Made by a program: the position numbers and the translations under genes
Notes under the pieces: model-generated
What the model saw: the letters and a program-made list of their open reading frames with translations, nothing else
Told to the model about the DNA's origin: nothing
The model's database searches: none
NCBI RefSeq assembly: GCF_019880635.1
Contig: NZ_JAINVX010000006.1
Span: 110,545 to 174,544, forward strand
Direction of reading: 5' to 3'
Source: Hanstruepera marina
GTDB lineage: Bacteria > Bacteroidota > Bacteroidia > Flavobacteriales > Flavobacteriaceae
Length of the DNA stretch: 64,000 nucleotides
Shown here: positions 17,608 through 25,423 of the stretch, in pieces
How positions within the stretch are numbered: the first letter of the stretch is position 1
How the letters are laid out: each line of letters starts with the position of its first letter

Positions 17608-18135
17608 ATGACCCAACCACAAATAATGACACAAACGGAGTTTTTACATATTGTAATGCCTTTTAAAGACAAAGTGTTTCGTTTGGCAAAACGATTACTA
17701 GTATCACGGGAAGAGGCAGAAGACGCCACTCAGGAAGTGTTGTTGAAATTGTGGAATAACAAAGCAAAAATGAGCGAGTATAAAAACGTAGAAGCGTTTT
17801 CTATGACCATGACGAAGAATTTTTGTTTAGATAAATTAAAGTCAAAACAAGCTCAAAACTTAAAAATTGTACACAGTAATTATCAAGATCATACTGTTTC
17901 AGTACAAAAACAAGTTGAGTTAAATGATAGTTTAGATTGGGTTGGACGTATTATTGAAGATTTACCAGAACAGCAGAAAATGGTTATTCAATTGCGAGAT
18001 ATAGAACAGTACGATTACGACGAAATAGCAAAAATGCTTGATATGAATCCTACAGCAATACGGGTGGCATTATCGAGAGCACGAAAAACAATAAGAGAAA
18101 AATTAACTAATACACATAGTTATGGTATTAAATAA
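17608..18135 (+). CDS. ECF RNA polymerase sigma factor
   Basis: This 175-residue sigma-70 family protein contains only regions 2 and 4, the ECF arrangement. Region 2 includes VFRLAKRLLVSREEAEDATQ and EVLLKLWNN; region 4 (about 110-165) includes LPEQQKMVIQLRDIEQYDYD and the DNA-reading helix PTAIRVALSRARKTI. A second ATG at 17626 could also serve. The next gene overlaps its end by 14 bases and encodes a single-span membrane protein with the layout of an anti-sigma factor, and three DUF4252 genes follow, so these are the likely partner and regulon. Confidence 0.93.
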   Translation: MTQPQIMTQTEFLHIVMPFKDKVFRLAKRLLVSREEAEDATQEVLLKLWNNKAKMSEYKNVEAFSMTMTKNFCLDKLKSKQAQNLKIVHSNYQDHTVSVQKQVELNDSLDWVGRIIEDLPEQQKMVIQLRDIEQYDYDEIAKMLDMNPTAIRVALSRARKTIREKLTNTHSYGIK

Positions 18136-18586
18136 TATAGAAAAGTTACTGGAAAAGTACGAAAATGGTGAAACCACATTACTAGAAGAGCAACAGTTAA
18201 AAAGCTATTTTTCTCAAGAAACTGTAGCGCCACATTTGGAAATGTACAAACCCATCTTCGCCTATTTTTTGGTAAATGAAAAAGAGCAGTTTACAAAAGA
18301 CGTTCCATTAAAAACTAAGAGAACATTTAATTATACGTGGATTTCTGTCGCTGCTGTAGCTGTCTTATTTTTCGGCTTCTATTTTGGGTCGCCCTTTTTA
18401 CAAGAGCCATCTAAAGAAGAGCAACAAATGGCTTTCAACCAATTTAAAGAAGCCATGCAAATGGTGTCAAGCAACTTAAATAAAGGTACATCAAGCATTG
18501 GTTACCTTGAAAGTATGGGTAAAGGCACTGAATCTGTGAATTATTTAGATGAGCTAAATAATCCCATTCAACGAATTTTTAAATAA
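18122..18586 (+). CDS. Single-span membrane protein, probable anti-sigma factor
   Basis: This 154-residue protein has a cytoplasmic N-terminus (about 1-65) with the helical start NIEKLLEKYENGETTLLEEQ common to Bacteroidota anti-sigma-like proteins, one membrane helix (about 73-92, YTWISVAAVAVLFFGFYFG) and a short periplasmic tail ending NPIQRIFK. No zinc-binding HxxxCxxC motif is present. The function rests on position: it overlaps the sigma gene by 14 bases in another frame, implying coupled translation. Confidence 0.75.
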   Translation: MVLNNIEKLLEKYENGETTLLEEQQLKSYFSQETVAPHLEMYKPIFAYFLVNEKEQFTKDVPLKTKRTFNYTWISVAAVAVLFFGFYFGSPFLQEPSKEEQQMAFNQFKEAMQMVSSNLNKGTSSIGYLESMGKGTESVNYLDELNNPIQRIFK

Positions 18587-18597
18587 CAATTAAAAAA

Positions 18598-19446
18598 ATG
18601 AAAACTAAAAATACTACCACAGCACATACTGCAAAAAAATATGCAGTTACCTTGTTAATGGCAATTTTACTACTGCCTTTGACCTCTATGGCACAAGATG
18701 TTTTTGCAAAATATGATGGAAACCCAGATGTAACGTATGTAGATATTAAGCCAAAAATGTTTCAAATTTTAGCAAAAATGGATATTGATACCGACGATGC
18801 TGAAACCCAAGATTATCTAGAAATGATTAATAGTATTACCAGTTTAAAAGTTCTTGTTACAGGAAAAGTGAGCATTTCAACTGATATTAGTACTTGGGTC
18901 GATTCGAAATCTAAGGATTTAGATGAGTTAATGGAGGTTAGAGATGATGGAACCCTTGTTAAGTTCTATGTTAAAGAAGGAAAAGATGCAGACCATGTTG
19001 AAGAAGTTTTAATTTTTGTTAACGGTATAAGCAATCATATTAATGATTCTAACACTAAAGCTAAAGGCAAGCAACGACATATTGAAACCGTTTTAGTTTC
19101 TTTTACAGGTAATATAGATTTAACGAAAATTAATTTTGATTTAATAGGCGACCAAGTTCAGTTAAAAGAATCTTCGGCTAGCATATTAACCGAAGACAGT
19201 ATGGTATTCAAAGATTTAAAAGTTTATCCAAATCCTTCACAAGATATAGTGACTATAGATTTACCTTCAGAAATGGCTAATGGTGCCAATGTTACTGTAG
19301 TGGATTCTCAAGGAAAGCAATTACAAACTCAGGCTGTAAATGCAAATAAGAATACCATAAATGTTTCCGACTGGCAAGCTGGCGTATATTTAATTCAAAT
19401 TGAATATGGAGATTCCCGTATTGTAAAACGCTTTGTAAAAAAATAA
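18598..19446 (+). CDS. DUF4252 protein with T9SS sorting domain
   Basis: This 282-residue protein has a signal peptide (about 15-33, ending SMAQ), a DUF4252 domain (about 40-185: VFAKYDGNPDVTYVDIKPKM, GKVSISTDISTWVDSKS) and a C-terminal T9SS sorting domain of about 75 residues (LKVYPNPSQDIVTIDLP ... VKRFVKK). DUF4252 has no known function. The sorting domain should carry it through the outer membrane to the cell surface. It is the first of three DUF4252 genes in a row behind the ECF sigma factor and is closely similar to the next in the DUF4252 part. Confidence 0.88.
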   Translation: MKTKNTTTAHTAKKYAVTLLMAILLLPLTSMAQDVFAKYDGNPDVTYVDIKPKMFQILAKMDIDTDDAETQDYLEMINSITSLKVLVTGKVSISTDISTWVDSKSKDLDELMEVRDDGTLVKFYVKEGKDADHVEEVLIFVNGISNHINDSNTKAKGKQRHIETVLVSFTGNIDLTKINFDLIGDQVQLKESSASILTEDSMVFKDLKVYPNPSQDIVTIDLPSEMANGANVTVVDSQGKQLQTQAVNANKNTINVSDWQAGVYLIQIEYGDSRIVKRFVKK

Positions 19447-19502
19447 ATTAAACTAATTATATATTAAAAACACTAGAAGTATAATTTTTAAATAGAAAAA
19501 CA

Positions 19503-20099
19503 ATGAAAACTCTAATAAATAATAAATCAAACTCAATGAAAAAGAATGTAATTTTAGTTGCAATGGCATTATTAATGATGCCGTTAACATCCATGGCACA
19601 AGATATTTTTGCCAAGTATGCTGACAACCCAGAAGTAACTTATATCTCTATTAAGCCAAAAATGTTTCAAATGTTAGCAAAGATGGATATTGATACAGAT
19701 GACCCTGAAACGCAGGAATACATTAAAATGGTAAATAGTATTACTAGCTTTAAAGTAATTACTACAGGAAGCAAATCTATTTCATCAGATGTTACCAATT
19801 GGGTAAATAAGCGTAAAAGTGGTTTGGAAGAATTAATGGTAGTGAAGGACGATGGTGTTAACATGACGTTCTATGTTAAAGAAGGTCGTGATTCAGACCA
19901 CGTTAGTGAATTTTTAATGTTTGTGGATGGTTTGGGAGCCATTACTAAAGATGCAGATATTGAAATGAACGGAAAAAAGCGTGAATTTGAAACCGTAGTT
20001 GTATCCTTAACAGGAGATATAGATTTAAATCAGATTTCAAAGCTGACCCAAAAAATGAACATTCAAGGCGGTGAGCACTTGGAGAAAAAGAAACAGTAA
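19503..20099 (+). CDS. DUF4252 protein, exported, without sorting domain
   Basis: This 198-residue protein has a signal peptide (VILVAMALLMMPLTSMAQ) and one DUF4252 domain nearly matching its upstream neighbour (IFAKYADNPEVTYISIKPKM, MDIDTDDPETQEY). It ends at GGEHLEKKKQ just after the domain, with no T9SS tail and no lipobox, so it should be soluble in the periplasm. The start at 19503 gives the same extended N-terminus as the paralogue; an ATG at 19536 would give a compact signal peptide and is also possible. Confidence 0.85.
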   Translation: MKTLINNKSNSMKKNVILVAMALLMMPLTSMAQDIFAKYADNPEVTYISIKPKMFQMLAKMDIDTDDPETQEYIKMVNSITSFKVITTGSKSISSDVTNWVNKRKSGLEELMVVKDDGVNMTFYVKEGRDSDHVSEFLMFVDGLGAITKDADIEMNGKKREFETVVVSLTGDIDLNQISKLTQKMNIQGGEHLEKKKQ

Positions 20100-20121
20100 T
20101 TCGAATCACTATATAGATATT

Positions 20122-20664
20122 ATGAAAACATCAATCAAAACATTTTTTTACGGTTTACTAGCAAGTATCTTGCTAGTAAGCTGTAATAATGGACCAACAT
20201 TGCAAACCTATTTTGTAGATAATCAAGAAGCACCAAATTTTATATCGGCAGATTTACCAACATCTGTTGTAAAGTTGGATGTGGCCAGTTTGTCTGAAGA
20301 TCAGAAAGAGGCCTACAATTCTTTAAAGAAATTGAATTTCTTGGGTTATAAAATGAGCGACACCAATTCAGATACTTATAAAACAGAATTAGAAAAGGTA
20401 AAACTAATTTTACAAGATAAAAAGTATGTTGAGCTTATGGAGTTTAGAGACCAAGCCATGAAGTTTGAAATAAAATACATAGGTGATGATGATTCAGCCG
20501 ACGAAGTAGTAATTTTTGCCAATTCTCCAGATATGGGTTTCGGAATTATTAGAGTATTAGGTGATGATATGCGGCCAGAAAAAATAGCCACATTGGCCAA
20601 TGCGGTTCAAAGTGCAGATTTTGATAACATGCAACTAGATGGCATTACAGATTTTTTTAAATAA
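20122..20664 (+). CDS. DUF4252 lipoprotein
   Basis: This 180-residue protein begins MKTSIKTFFYGLLASILLVSCNN, a clear lipoprotein signal with lipobox LVSC. The remainder is a divergent DUF4252 domain (SVVKLDVASLSEDQKEAYNS, KKYVELMEFRDQAMKF, GFGIIRVLGDDMRPEKIATL). The start at 20122 is preferred; the reading frame is open 17 codons further up, but that stretch overlaps the previous gene and gives no signal. It completes a set in which the same domain is given three different destinations. Confidence 0.87.
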   Translation: MKTSIKTFFYGLLASILLVSCNNGPTLQTYFVDNQEAPNFISADLPTSVVKLDVASLSEDQKEAYNSLKKLNFLGYKMSDTNSDTYKTELEKVKLILQDKKYVELMEFRDQAMKFEIKYIGDDDSADEVVIFANSPDMGFGIIRVLGDDMRPEKIATLANAVQSADFDNMQLDGITDFFK

Positions 20665-20682
20665 TATCTATTAGTCATAAAT

Positions 20683-20713
20683 AAAAAAAGGGATCAATTT
20701 GATCCCTTTTTTT
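20683..20713. terminator. Bidirectional terminator after the DUF4252 genes
   Basis: The stem AAAAAAAGGGATC / GATCCCTTTTTTT with a 5-base loop has U-tracts in both orientations. It serves the sigma/DUF4252 operon and the convergent purB operon. Confidence 0.9.
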
Positions 20714-20927
20714 ATATCTCGTTTTGATCGGAATTATCTAATTCATCCGTTTGCTCATAAAACTCTTTTTTGCTTTTGATAATTAAAATATTAGCAATAA
20801 TTACTAAAAAACAAACAACCAGTAAACCAATAACAGCATAGTTATCCAGAATACCAATTATACCACAAGCTGAAAAGCCTAAAGCGACTGTAGCACAAAG
20901 AATTAAAGATTGTTTGTCGGTTAGCAT
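20712..20927 (-). CDS. Small two-helix membrane protein, unknown function
   Basis: This 71-residue protein has two hydrophobic segments (about 8-26 and 31-51) separated by a short turn, and an acidic tail (EQTDELDNSDQNEI). It begins 7 bases after the purB stop on the same strand and ends at the shared terminator, so it belongs to the purB transcript. No family is recognised. Confidence 0.65.
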   Translation of the reverse strand: MLTDKQSLILCATVALGFSACGIIGILDNYAVIGLLVVCFLVIIANILIIKSKKEFYEQTDELDNSDQNEI

Positions 20928-20934
20928 AATAACA

Positions 20935-22278
20935 CTAAATACCTGTATAATTACTTGGTGAAATAGCTTTAAGTTCGGTTTTTATTTCTGTTGAGACTTC
21001 TAATGTATCAATAAAATTCGAAATGGAATTTTGATTGATCTTTTCATTGGTTCTGGTTAATCCTTTTAAAGCTTCATAAGGATTAGGGTAGCCCTCACGT
21101 CTCAATATGGTTTGAATGGCTTCGGCAACAACGGCCCAATTATTTTCTAAATCTTCGGCAAATTTGTCTGCGTTCAATAATAGCTTATTTAAGCCTTTTA
21201 AAGTCGATTTAAAACCAATAAGTGTATGGCCAAATGGTACACCAACATTTCGTAAAACAGTGCTATCTGTTAAATCACGCTGTAAACGCGAGATAGGTAG
21301 TTTGGCTGATAAATGCTCAAACAACGCATTGGCAATACCTAAATTCCCTTCACTATTTTCAAAATCAATAGGATTAACTTTATGCGGCATGGCAGAGCTA
21401 CCAACTTCACCAGCTTTAATTTTTTGTTTAAAGTAATCCATAGAAACATACGTCCAGATATCACGATTCAAGTCAATAATAATGGTATTTAAGCGTTTCA
21501 AACAGTCAAACAAAGCCGCCATATGATCGTAATGTTCAATTTGAGTGGTAGGGAACGAGTGATACAACCCTAATTTACCTTGTACAAAATCGGCACCAAA
21601 AGTTTTCCAATCAATATTTTGATAGGCTACTTTATGAGCATTGAAATTTCCTGTGGCACCACCAAACTTGGCCGCACTTGGTATATCGTTCAATAAATTG
21701 AATTGTTCCTTTAAGCGTGTAGTAAAAACGGCAATCTCCTTCCCCAATCGCGTAGGCGATGCTGGTTGACCATGAGTTCTAGCTAACATAGATATTTCTG
21801 ACCATTCTTCAGAAAGTGCCTGAAGCTTTTCTAATACAGCCATATATTCTGGAACATATACATCGTTCATAGCATCCTTTATACTTAAGGGAATAGCTGT
21901 ATTATTGATGTCTTGTGAAGTCAAACCAAAGTGGATAAACTCTTTATATTTTGAAATGTTTAAAGCATCAAATTGTTCTTTTATAAAATATTCTACAGCT
22001 TTAACATCATGGTTTGTAACTTTTTCAATATCCTTTATGGCAGAAGCGTCAATAGGCGTGAAATTTTTATAAATAGCACGTAAATCATCAAATAGATTTG
22101 CATCAAAATCGGCTAGTTGAGGTAGAGGAATTTCACATAAGGCAATAAAATATTCTATTTCAACCTGAACGCGGTATTTTATTAATGCTTCTTCTGAAAA
22201 ATAAGGTGCTAATTTTTCAACTTTATTTCTATAACGTCCATCAATAGGAGAGATGGCATTTAATGATGATATAGACAT
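20935..22278 (-). CDS. purB: Adenylosuccinate lyase
   Basis: PurB catalyses two fumarate eliminations in purine synthesis, from SAICAR and from adenylosuccinate. The 447-residue protein starts MSISSLNAISPIDGRYR and carries HFGLTSQDINNTAIPL, ARTHGQPASPTRLGKE and the superfamily signature GSSAMPHKVNPIDFENSEGN with the catalytic serine loop. It is the long E. coli-like PurB form. A -7 box lies 26 bases upstream of the start, and a small membrane-protein gene follows it in the same transcript. Confidence 0.97.
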   Translation of the reverse strand: MSISSLNAISPIDGRYRNKVEKLAPYFSEEALIKYRVQVEIEYFIALCEIPLPQLADFDANLFDDLRAIYKNFTPIDASAIKDIEKVTNHDVKAVEYFIKEQFDALNISKYKEFIHFGLTSQDINNTAIPLSIKDAMNDVYVPEYMAVLEKLQALSEEWSEISMLARTHGQPASPTRLGKEIAVFTTRLKEQFNLLNDIPSAAKFGGATGNFNAHKVAYQNIDWKTFGADFVQGKLGLYHSFPTTQIEHYDHMAALFDCLKRLNTIIIDLNRDIWTYVSMDYFKQKIKAGEVGSSAMPHKVNPIDFENSEGNLGIANALFEHLSAKLPISRLQRDLTDSTVLRNVGVPFGHTLIGFKSTLKGLNKLLLNADKFAEDLENNWAVVAEAIQTILRREGYPNPYEALKGLTRTNEKINQNSISNFIDTLEVSTEIKTELKAISPSNYTGI

Positions 22279-22303
22279 GATTTCGCTTTGTTTTTAAAAG
22301 ATG

Positions 22304-22311
22304 CAAAGATA
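22304..22311 (-). promoter_or_regulatory. -7 box of the purB promoter
   Basis: On the minus strand TATCTTTG matches TAnnTTTG, 26 bases before the purB start. No TTTG lies at the expected -33 distance. Confidence 0.5.
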
Positions 22312-22385
22312 CTATTTTTAGACTGAAGCATGAAAGGTCAAGTAATAAGATTTATCGTTAACTTTTTGAGCATTTTGATGAAATT

Positions 22386-22505
22386 CGTCAATTCGAGTAA
22401 ATTTTACTATTGAAAATAAGTGAAATTTGTATCGAGAATAAGAATTTCAACTCAAATATAGTTCTCGATAATATTTTTCTTACCTCAAAATCACTCGAAC
22501 TGACG
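22386..22505. repeat. REP-like palindromic element, copy 1 (long form)
   Basis: Outer arms CGTCAATTCGAGT and ACTCGAACTGACG are inverted copies with one mismatch. Inner arms TATCGAGAA (22429 onward) and TTCTCGATA (22462 onward) are also inverted. Together they can fold into a long hairpin. The modules TTCGAGT and TATCGAGAA recur in the same order in copy 2 at 55602-55649, in another intergenic gap, so this is a dispersed repeat family. Confidence 0.7.
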
Positions 22506-22590
22506 ACGAGTTGTATTATTGGATTTTTGCCTTTGGAGGAATTACAACTATTTCATTTTTTAAGTATATTAGGTAATTAAAATTACAACT

Positions 22591-23570
22591 ATGAATAGAT
22601 ATATTTTTTTATTTATAATTTTAGCTTCTGAGTTCACGTTTTACAAGTTTACAAAAAATCAGAACCTTTCACACATACCTATTCGATTGTCGCTCGCGAT
22701 TTGGTAACGGGAGAAATGGGTGTTGCTGTACAAAGTCATTGGTTTAGCGTAGGCAGTATTGTAACCTACGGAAAAGCTGGCGTTGGCGTAGTAGCTACGC
22801 AATCTTTGGTGAACCCAAGTTATGGACCAAAAGGATTGGCTTTAATGGCTGAAGGATTGAGCCCAGAACAAGCATTAAAAGCGTTGCTTGATAATGATTC
22901 TGGACAAATATATCGGCAAGTTGCTTTTTTAAATCACAAAGGCGAAGTAGCGACACACACTGGAAGCTTTTGTATAGCTGAAGCTGGTCATAGAAAAGGC
23001 AATAACTTTTCGGTACAGGCCAATATGATGTTGAACAACACGGTGTGGGATGCTATGGCTAAAGCTTTTGAAACTGCAACAGGCAGTTTAAGTGAACGTA
23101 TGTTGGTTGCCATGAAAGCTGCAGAAAAGGAACGCGGAGATATTCGTGGAAAACAGTCTGCTGCTATATTGATCGTTAAGGGCGAATCTACCGGAAATTC
23201 TTGGGAAGATACCGTTATGGATTTACGTGTTGAAGATCATGAGAATCCTGTTCAGGAATTGGAACGCTTGATGAAAATCCACAAGGCCTATGATTTTATG
23301 AATAGAGGCGATGTGGCCATGGAGCATGGAGATTCAGCAGAAGCGGAAAAACTGTATATGAAAGCCCAAGAGCTATTTCCTGATAATTTGGAAATGAAAT
23401 ATTGGTATGCCATCAATTTGCTTAACAATAAAGAGTTTGATAAAGCAGAGCCTATTTTAAAATCAATTTTTCAGCAAAATAAGGATTGGAAAACATTGAC
23501 TTCAAGATTGGTTGTGAGTAAATTGTTGCTTGTTACAAATGAAGAAATTCAGAACATTTTAAAATGGTGA
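22591..23570 (+). CDS. DUF1028 (Ntn-hydrolase fold) protein with N-terminus out of frame
   Basis: The 22701-23570 frame encodes a DUF1028 domain (GEMGVAVQSHWFSVGSIVTY, GVGVVATQSLVNPSYGPKGL, FLNHKGEVATHTGSFC) and a C-terminal TPR-like part (about 200-289, AEKLYMKAQELFPDNLEMKYW). Its family start TYSIVARD is encoded in the same frame from 22677 but has no start codon; an in-frame stop lies at 22629. A plausible signal peptide, MNRYIFLFIILASEF, starts at the ATG at 22591 in another frame. One missing A in the run at 22653-22658 would join them, and that run forms the slippery sequence A AAA AAT. It is either a disrupted gene, a sequence error or a frameshifted gene. The alternative TTG start at 22701 would remove the conserved first strand. 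Confidence 0.75.
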
Positions 23571-23574
23571 CATA

Positions 23575-24345
23575 ATGGGACGCATACATTTGTTTGAATT
23601 TGAAGATCAAAAATGGTTTCCAAATTTTTTAAGGAATTATGGTACAGACTTTTTACAATTCTTGTCTAATAAAACGAAGCTATATAAACCCGTTATTCCA
23701 ATTATAAAAAAGGGTTTAAGTAAAGCCGATACCAACCAAATTGTGGATTTAGGTTCAGGTGGCGGTGGTGGATTGTTATGGTTGAATAGTGAATTGATAA
23801 AAGACATTCCCGATTTAAAAATTATTCTAACGGATTACTATCCCAATATTCCAGCTTTTGAATACACCAAAAAGCTAGCGAACAATTTTGAATTTATAAG
23901 TGTGCCTATCGATGCCAGAAATGTTCCAAAAGAACTTAAAGGATTAAGAACTCAGTTCCTATCATTGCATCATTTTAAACCTCAAGATGCTAGGCAAATT
24001 CTCCAAAATGCTGTGGATTCAAATGCCGCAATTGCTATTTTTGAAGCCCAAGAACGGAGTGTTCCCAGTATATTGGCCATGTTGTTTTCCCCTATAAGTG
24101 TATGGCTTACCACACCTTTTATAAGACCGTTTAAGCTTGGTCGTATTTTGTTTACTTACCTTATTCCAATAGTTCCACTATTTGTACTGTGGGATGGCGT
24201 TGTATCTTCATTACGAACCTATTCAATAAAGGAAATGCAAGAGCTGGTTACAAGTTTGGACAATTCTGATGATTATAATTGGGATATGGGAAAACTAAAG
24301 TCCGGTCCAGGTGTTGTTTTGTATATGCTGGGAACTAAAAGATAA
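23575..24345 (+). CDS. Class I SAM-dependent methyltransferase-like protein
   Basis: This 256-residue protein has a glycine-rich motif I (QIVDLGSGGGGGLLWLNSEL, near residues 55-75) followed by an acidic end of the second strand (IILTDYYPN) as in Rossmann-fold methyltransferases. LRTQFLSLHHFKP resembles the family's post-II region. The C-terminal half contains hydrophobic stretches (FSPISVWLTTPFIRPF, ILFTYLIPIVPLFVLWDG) that suggest membrane association. It starts 4 bases after the DUF1028 stop. The methyl acceptor is unknown. Confidence 0.75.
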   Translation: MGRIHLFEFEDQKWFPNFLRNYGTDFLQFLSNKTKLYKPVIPIIKKGLSKADTNQIVDLGSGGGGGLLWLNSELIKDIPDLKIILTDYYPNIPAFEYTKKLANNFEFISVPIDARNVPKELKGLRTQFLSLHHFKPQDARQILQNAVDSNAAIAIFEAQERSVPSILAMLFSPISVWLTTPFIRPFKLGRILFTYLIPIVPLFVLWDGVVSSLRTYSIKEMQELVTSLDNSDDYNWDMGKLKSGPGVVLYMLGTKR

Positions 24346-24348
24346 CTG

Positions 24349-24912
24349 CTACGGTTTTATTTTTCTCAAAATATGTCGTGCTCTGGCCTTAAATCCTGAA
24401 CTCTGCATTTGGTAGTCACGTTCCAAGATGAGTGCTAATTCTGGATGAATCCAATCATAATCTTGTCCAAGTAAATAAAGTGTATTCATGGCGTAGGCTT
24501 TAGGAGCAATTTTTTCATCATTAATCATATAATCAAAACAGGCTTCAATGATACGCTCTTTATGAATGGGTTTTAAAGCTGTTTTGATTTTATTGTCCGT
24601 TTTTGAATAAAAGGCCTTTATTAAGTATTCGCAGACTTTAGCCACTGGACGCACAGCCGAATCCAAATGAACTTTACCAAAGTTTTCTGTAAACGTATCC
24701 AAATAAGGAATAGCTGCTTCCAAATTTTCCCCACACATAAACTCAAAAACCCAAGCTGCTCGGCAAGATACCTTATCATCAACCATAAAGAGAATATCCA
24801 ACAGTTTGGGAATCAAATCTGGATTATCAATAACCAAATCGGCATAGTACAGTCGCTTTTCCCGTGAATGGTTTACATAATTTAATTCTTCGTAAAGTTG
24901 CTCTGTAGTCAC
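24349..24912 (-). CDS. HEAT/ARM-like helical repeat protein, unknown function
   Basis: This 187-residue soluble protein is made of paired helices resembling HEAT repeats (NPDLIPKLLDILFMVDDKVS, CRAAWVFEFMCGENLEAAI, MNTLYLLGQDYDWIHPELAL, KARARHILRKIKP). No signal peptide or catalytic motif is seen. It lies near purB but has none of PurB's signatures and should not be called a lyase. It converges on the methyltransferase-like gene and diverges from the haem-binding protein gene. Confidence 0.72.
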   Translation of the reverse strand: MTTEQLYEELNYVNHSREKRLYYADLVIDNPDLIPKLLDILFMVDDKVSCRAAWVFEFMCGENLEAAIPYLDTFTENFGKVHLDSAVRPVAKVCEYLIKAFYSKTDNKIKTALKPIHKERIIEACFDYMINDEKIAPKAYAMNTLYLLGQDYDWIHPELALILERDYQMQSSGFKARARHILRKIKP

Positions 24913-24949
24913 GAATATTTTCTATTTTTAAAATCTAAAAATACATAAA

Positions 24950-25420
24950 ATGAAACTTTTCAAGAAACTCTTACTCATACTATTAGCAGCATTTATAATC
25001 GCACAATTTTTTGGTCCAGAAAAGAACGATGGCGATTTGGCCATTAATGCCTTTTTAAACGATACCAATCCGCCACAGGATGTTGAAGCTATTTTAAAGG
25101 AAAGCTGTTATGATTGCCACAGTAATGCTACACGATATCCTTGGTATAATAATATTACACCAGTTAACTATTGGTTGGCAGACCACGTAAAGCATGGTAA
25201 GGGGCATTTTAATGTATCGATTTGGGATGACTATTCTACCAAGAAAAAAGACCACAAGTTGGAGGAGTTGATTGAAATGGTTGAAGAAAAAGAAATGCCA
25301 TTAAATTCCTATACGTGGACACATGGTGAGGCTAAATTGACCGATGCACAAATTCAGTCGGTTATTAATTGGGCGCAAGCTGTACGCGTAAAATATGGTT
25401 TAGAGCCAAAACCAGAATAA
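24950..25420 (+). CDS. Haem-binding domain protein (c-type, CxxCH)
   Basis: This 156-residue protein has an N-terminal membrane anchor (about 6-21) and a haem-binding domain with SCYDCHSNATRYPWY at residues 52-66, a CxxCH attachment site (C53, C56, H57). The following WYNNITPVNYWLADHVKHG and MPLNSYTWTHGEAKLT are standard for the Haem_bd family of Bacteroidota. It should face the periplasm and carry one covalently bound haem; its redox partner is unknown. The glycosyltransferase gene begins 4 bases after its stop. Confidence 0.92.
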   Translation: MKLFKKLLLILLAAFIIAQFFGPEKNDGDLAINAFLNDTNPPQDVEAILKESCYDCHSNATRYPWYNNITPVNYWLADHVKHGKGHFNVSIWDDYSTKKKDHKLEELIEMVEEKEMPLNSYTWTHGEAKLTDAQIQSVINWAQAVRVKYGLEPKPE

Positions 25421-25423
25421 TCC

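Larger units (their letters stand above)
22279..22590. other. 312-base intergenic region between purB and the DUF1028 gene
   Basis: It holds the purB promoter (22304-22311) and a 120-base palindromic repeat (22386-22505, listed separately). The rest is A/T-rich with no coding potential, apart from a weak TATATTAG box about 20 bases before the ATG at 22591. Confidence 0.7.

Noticed and set aside
24349..24912. Possible second adenylosuccinate lyase near purB
   Set aside because: The protein is 187 residues of HEAT-like helices without any lyase signature.
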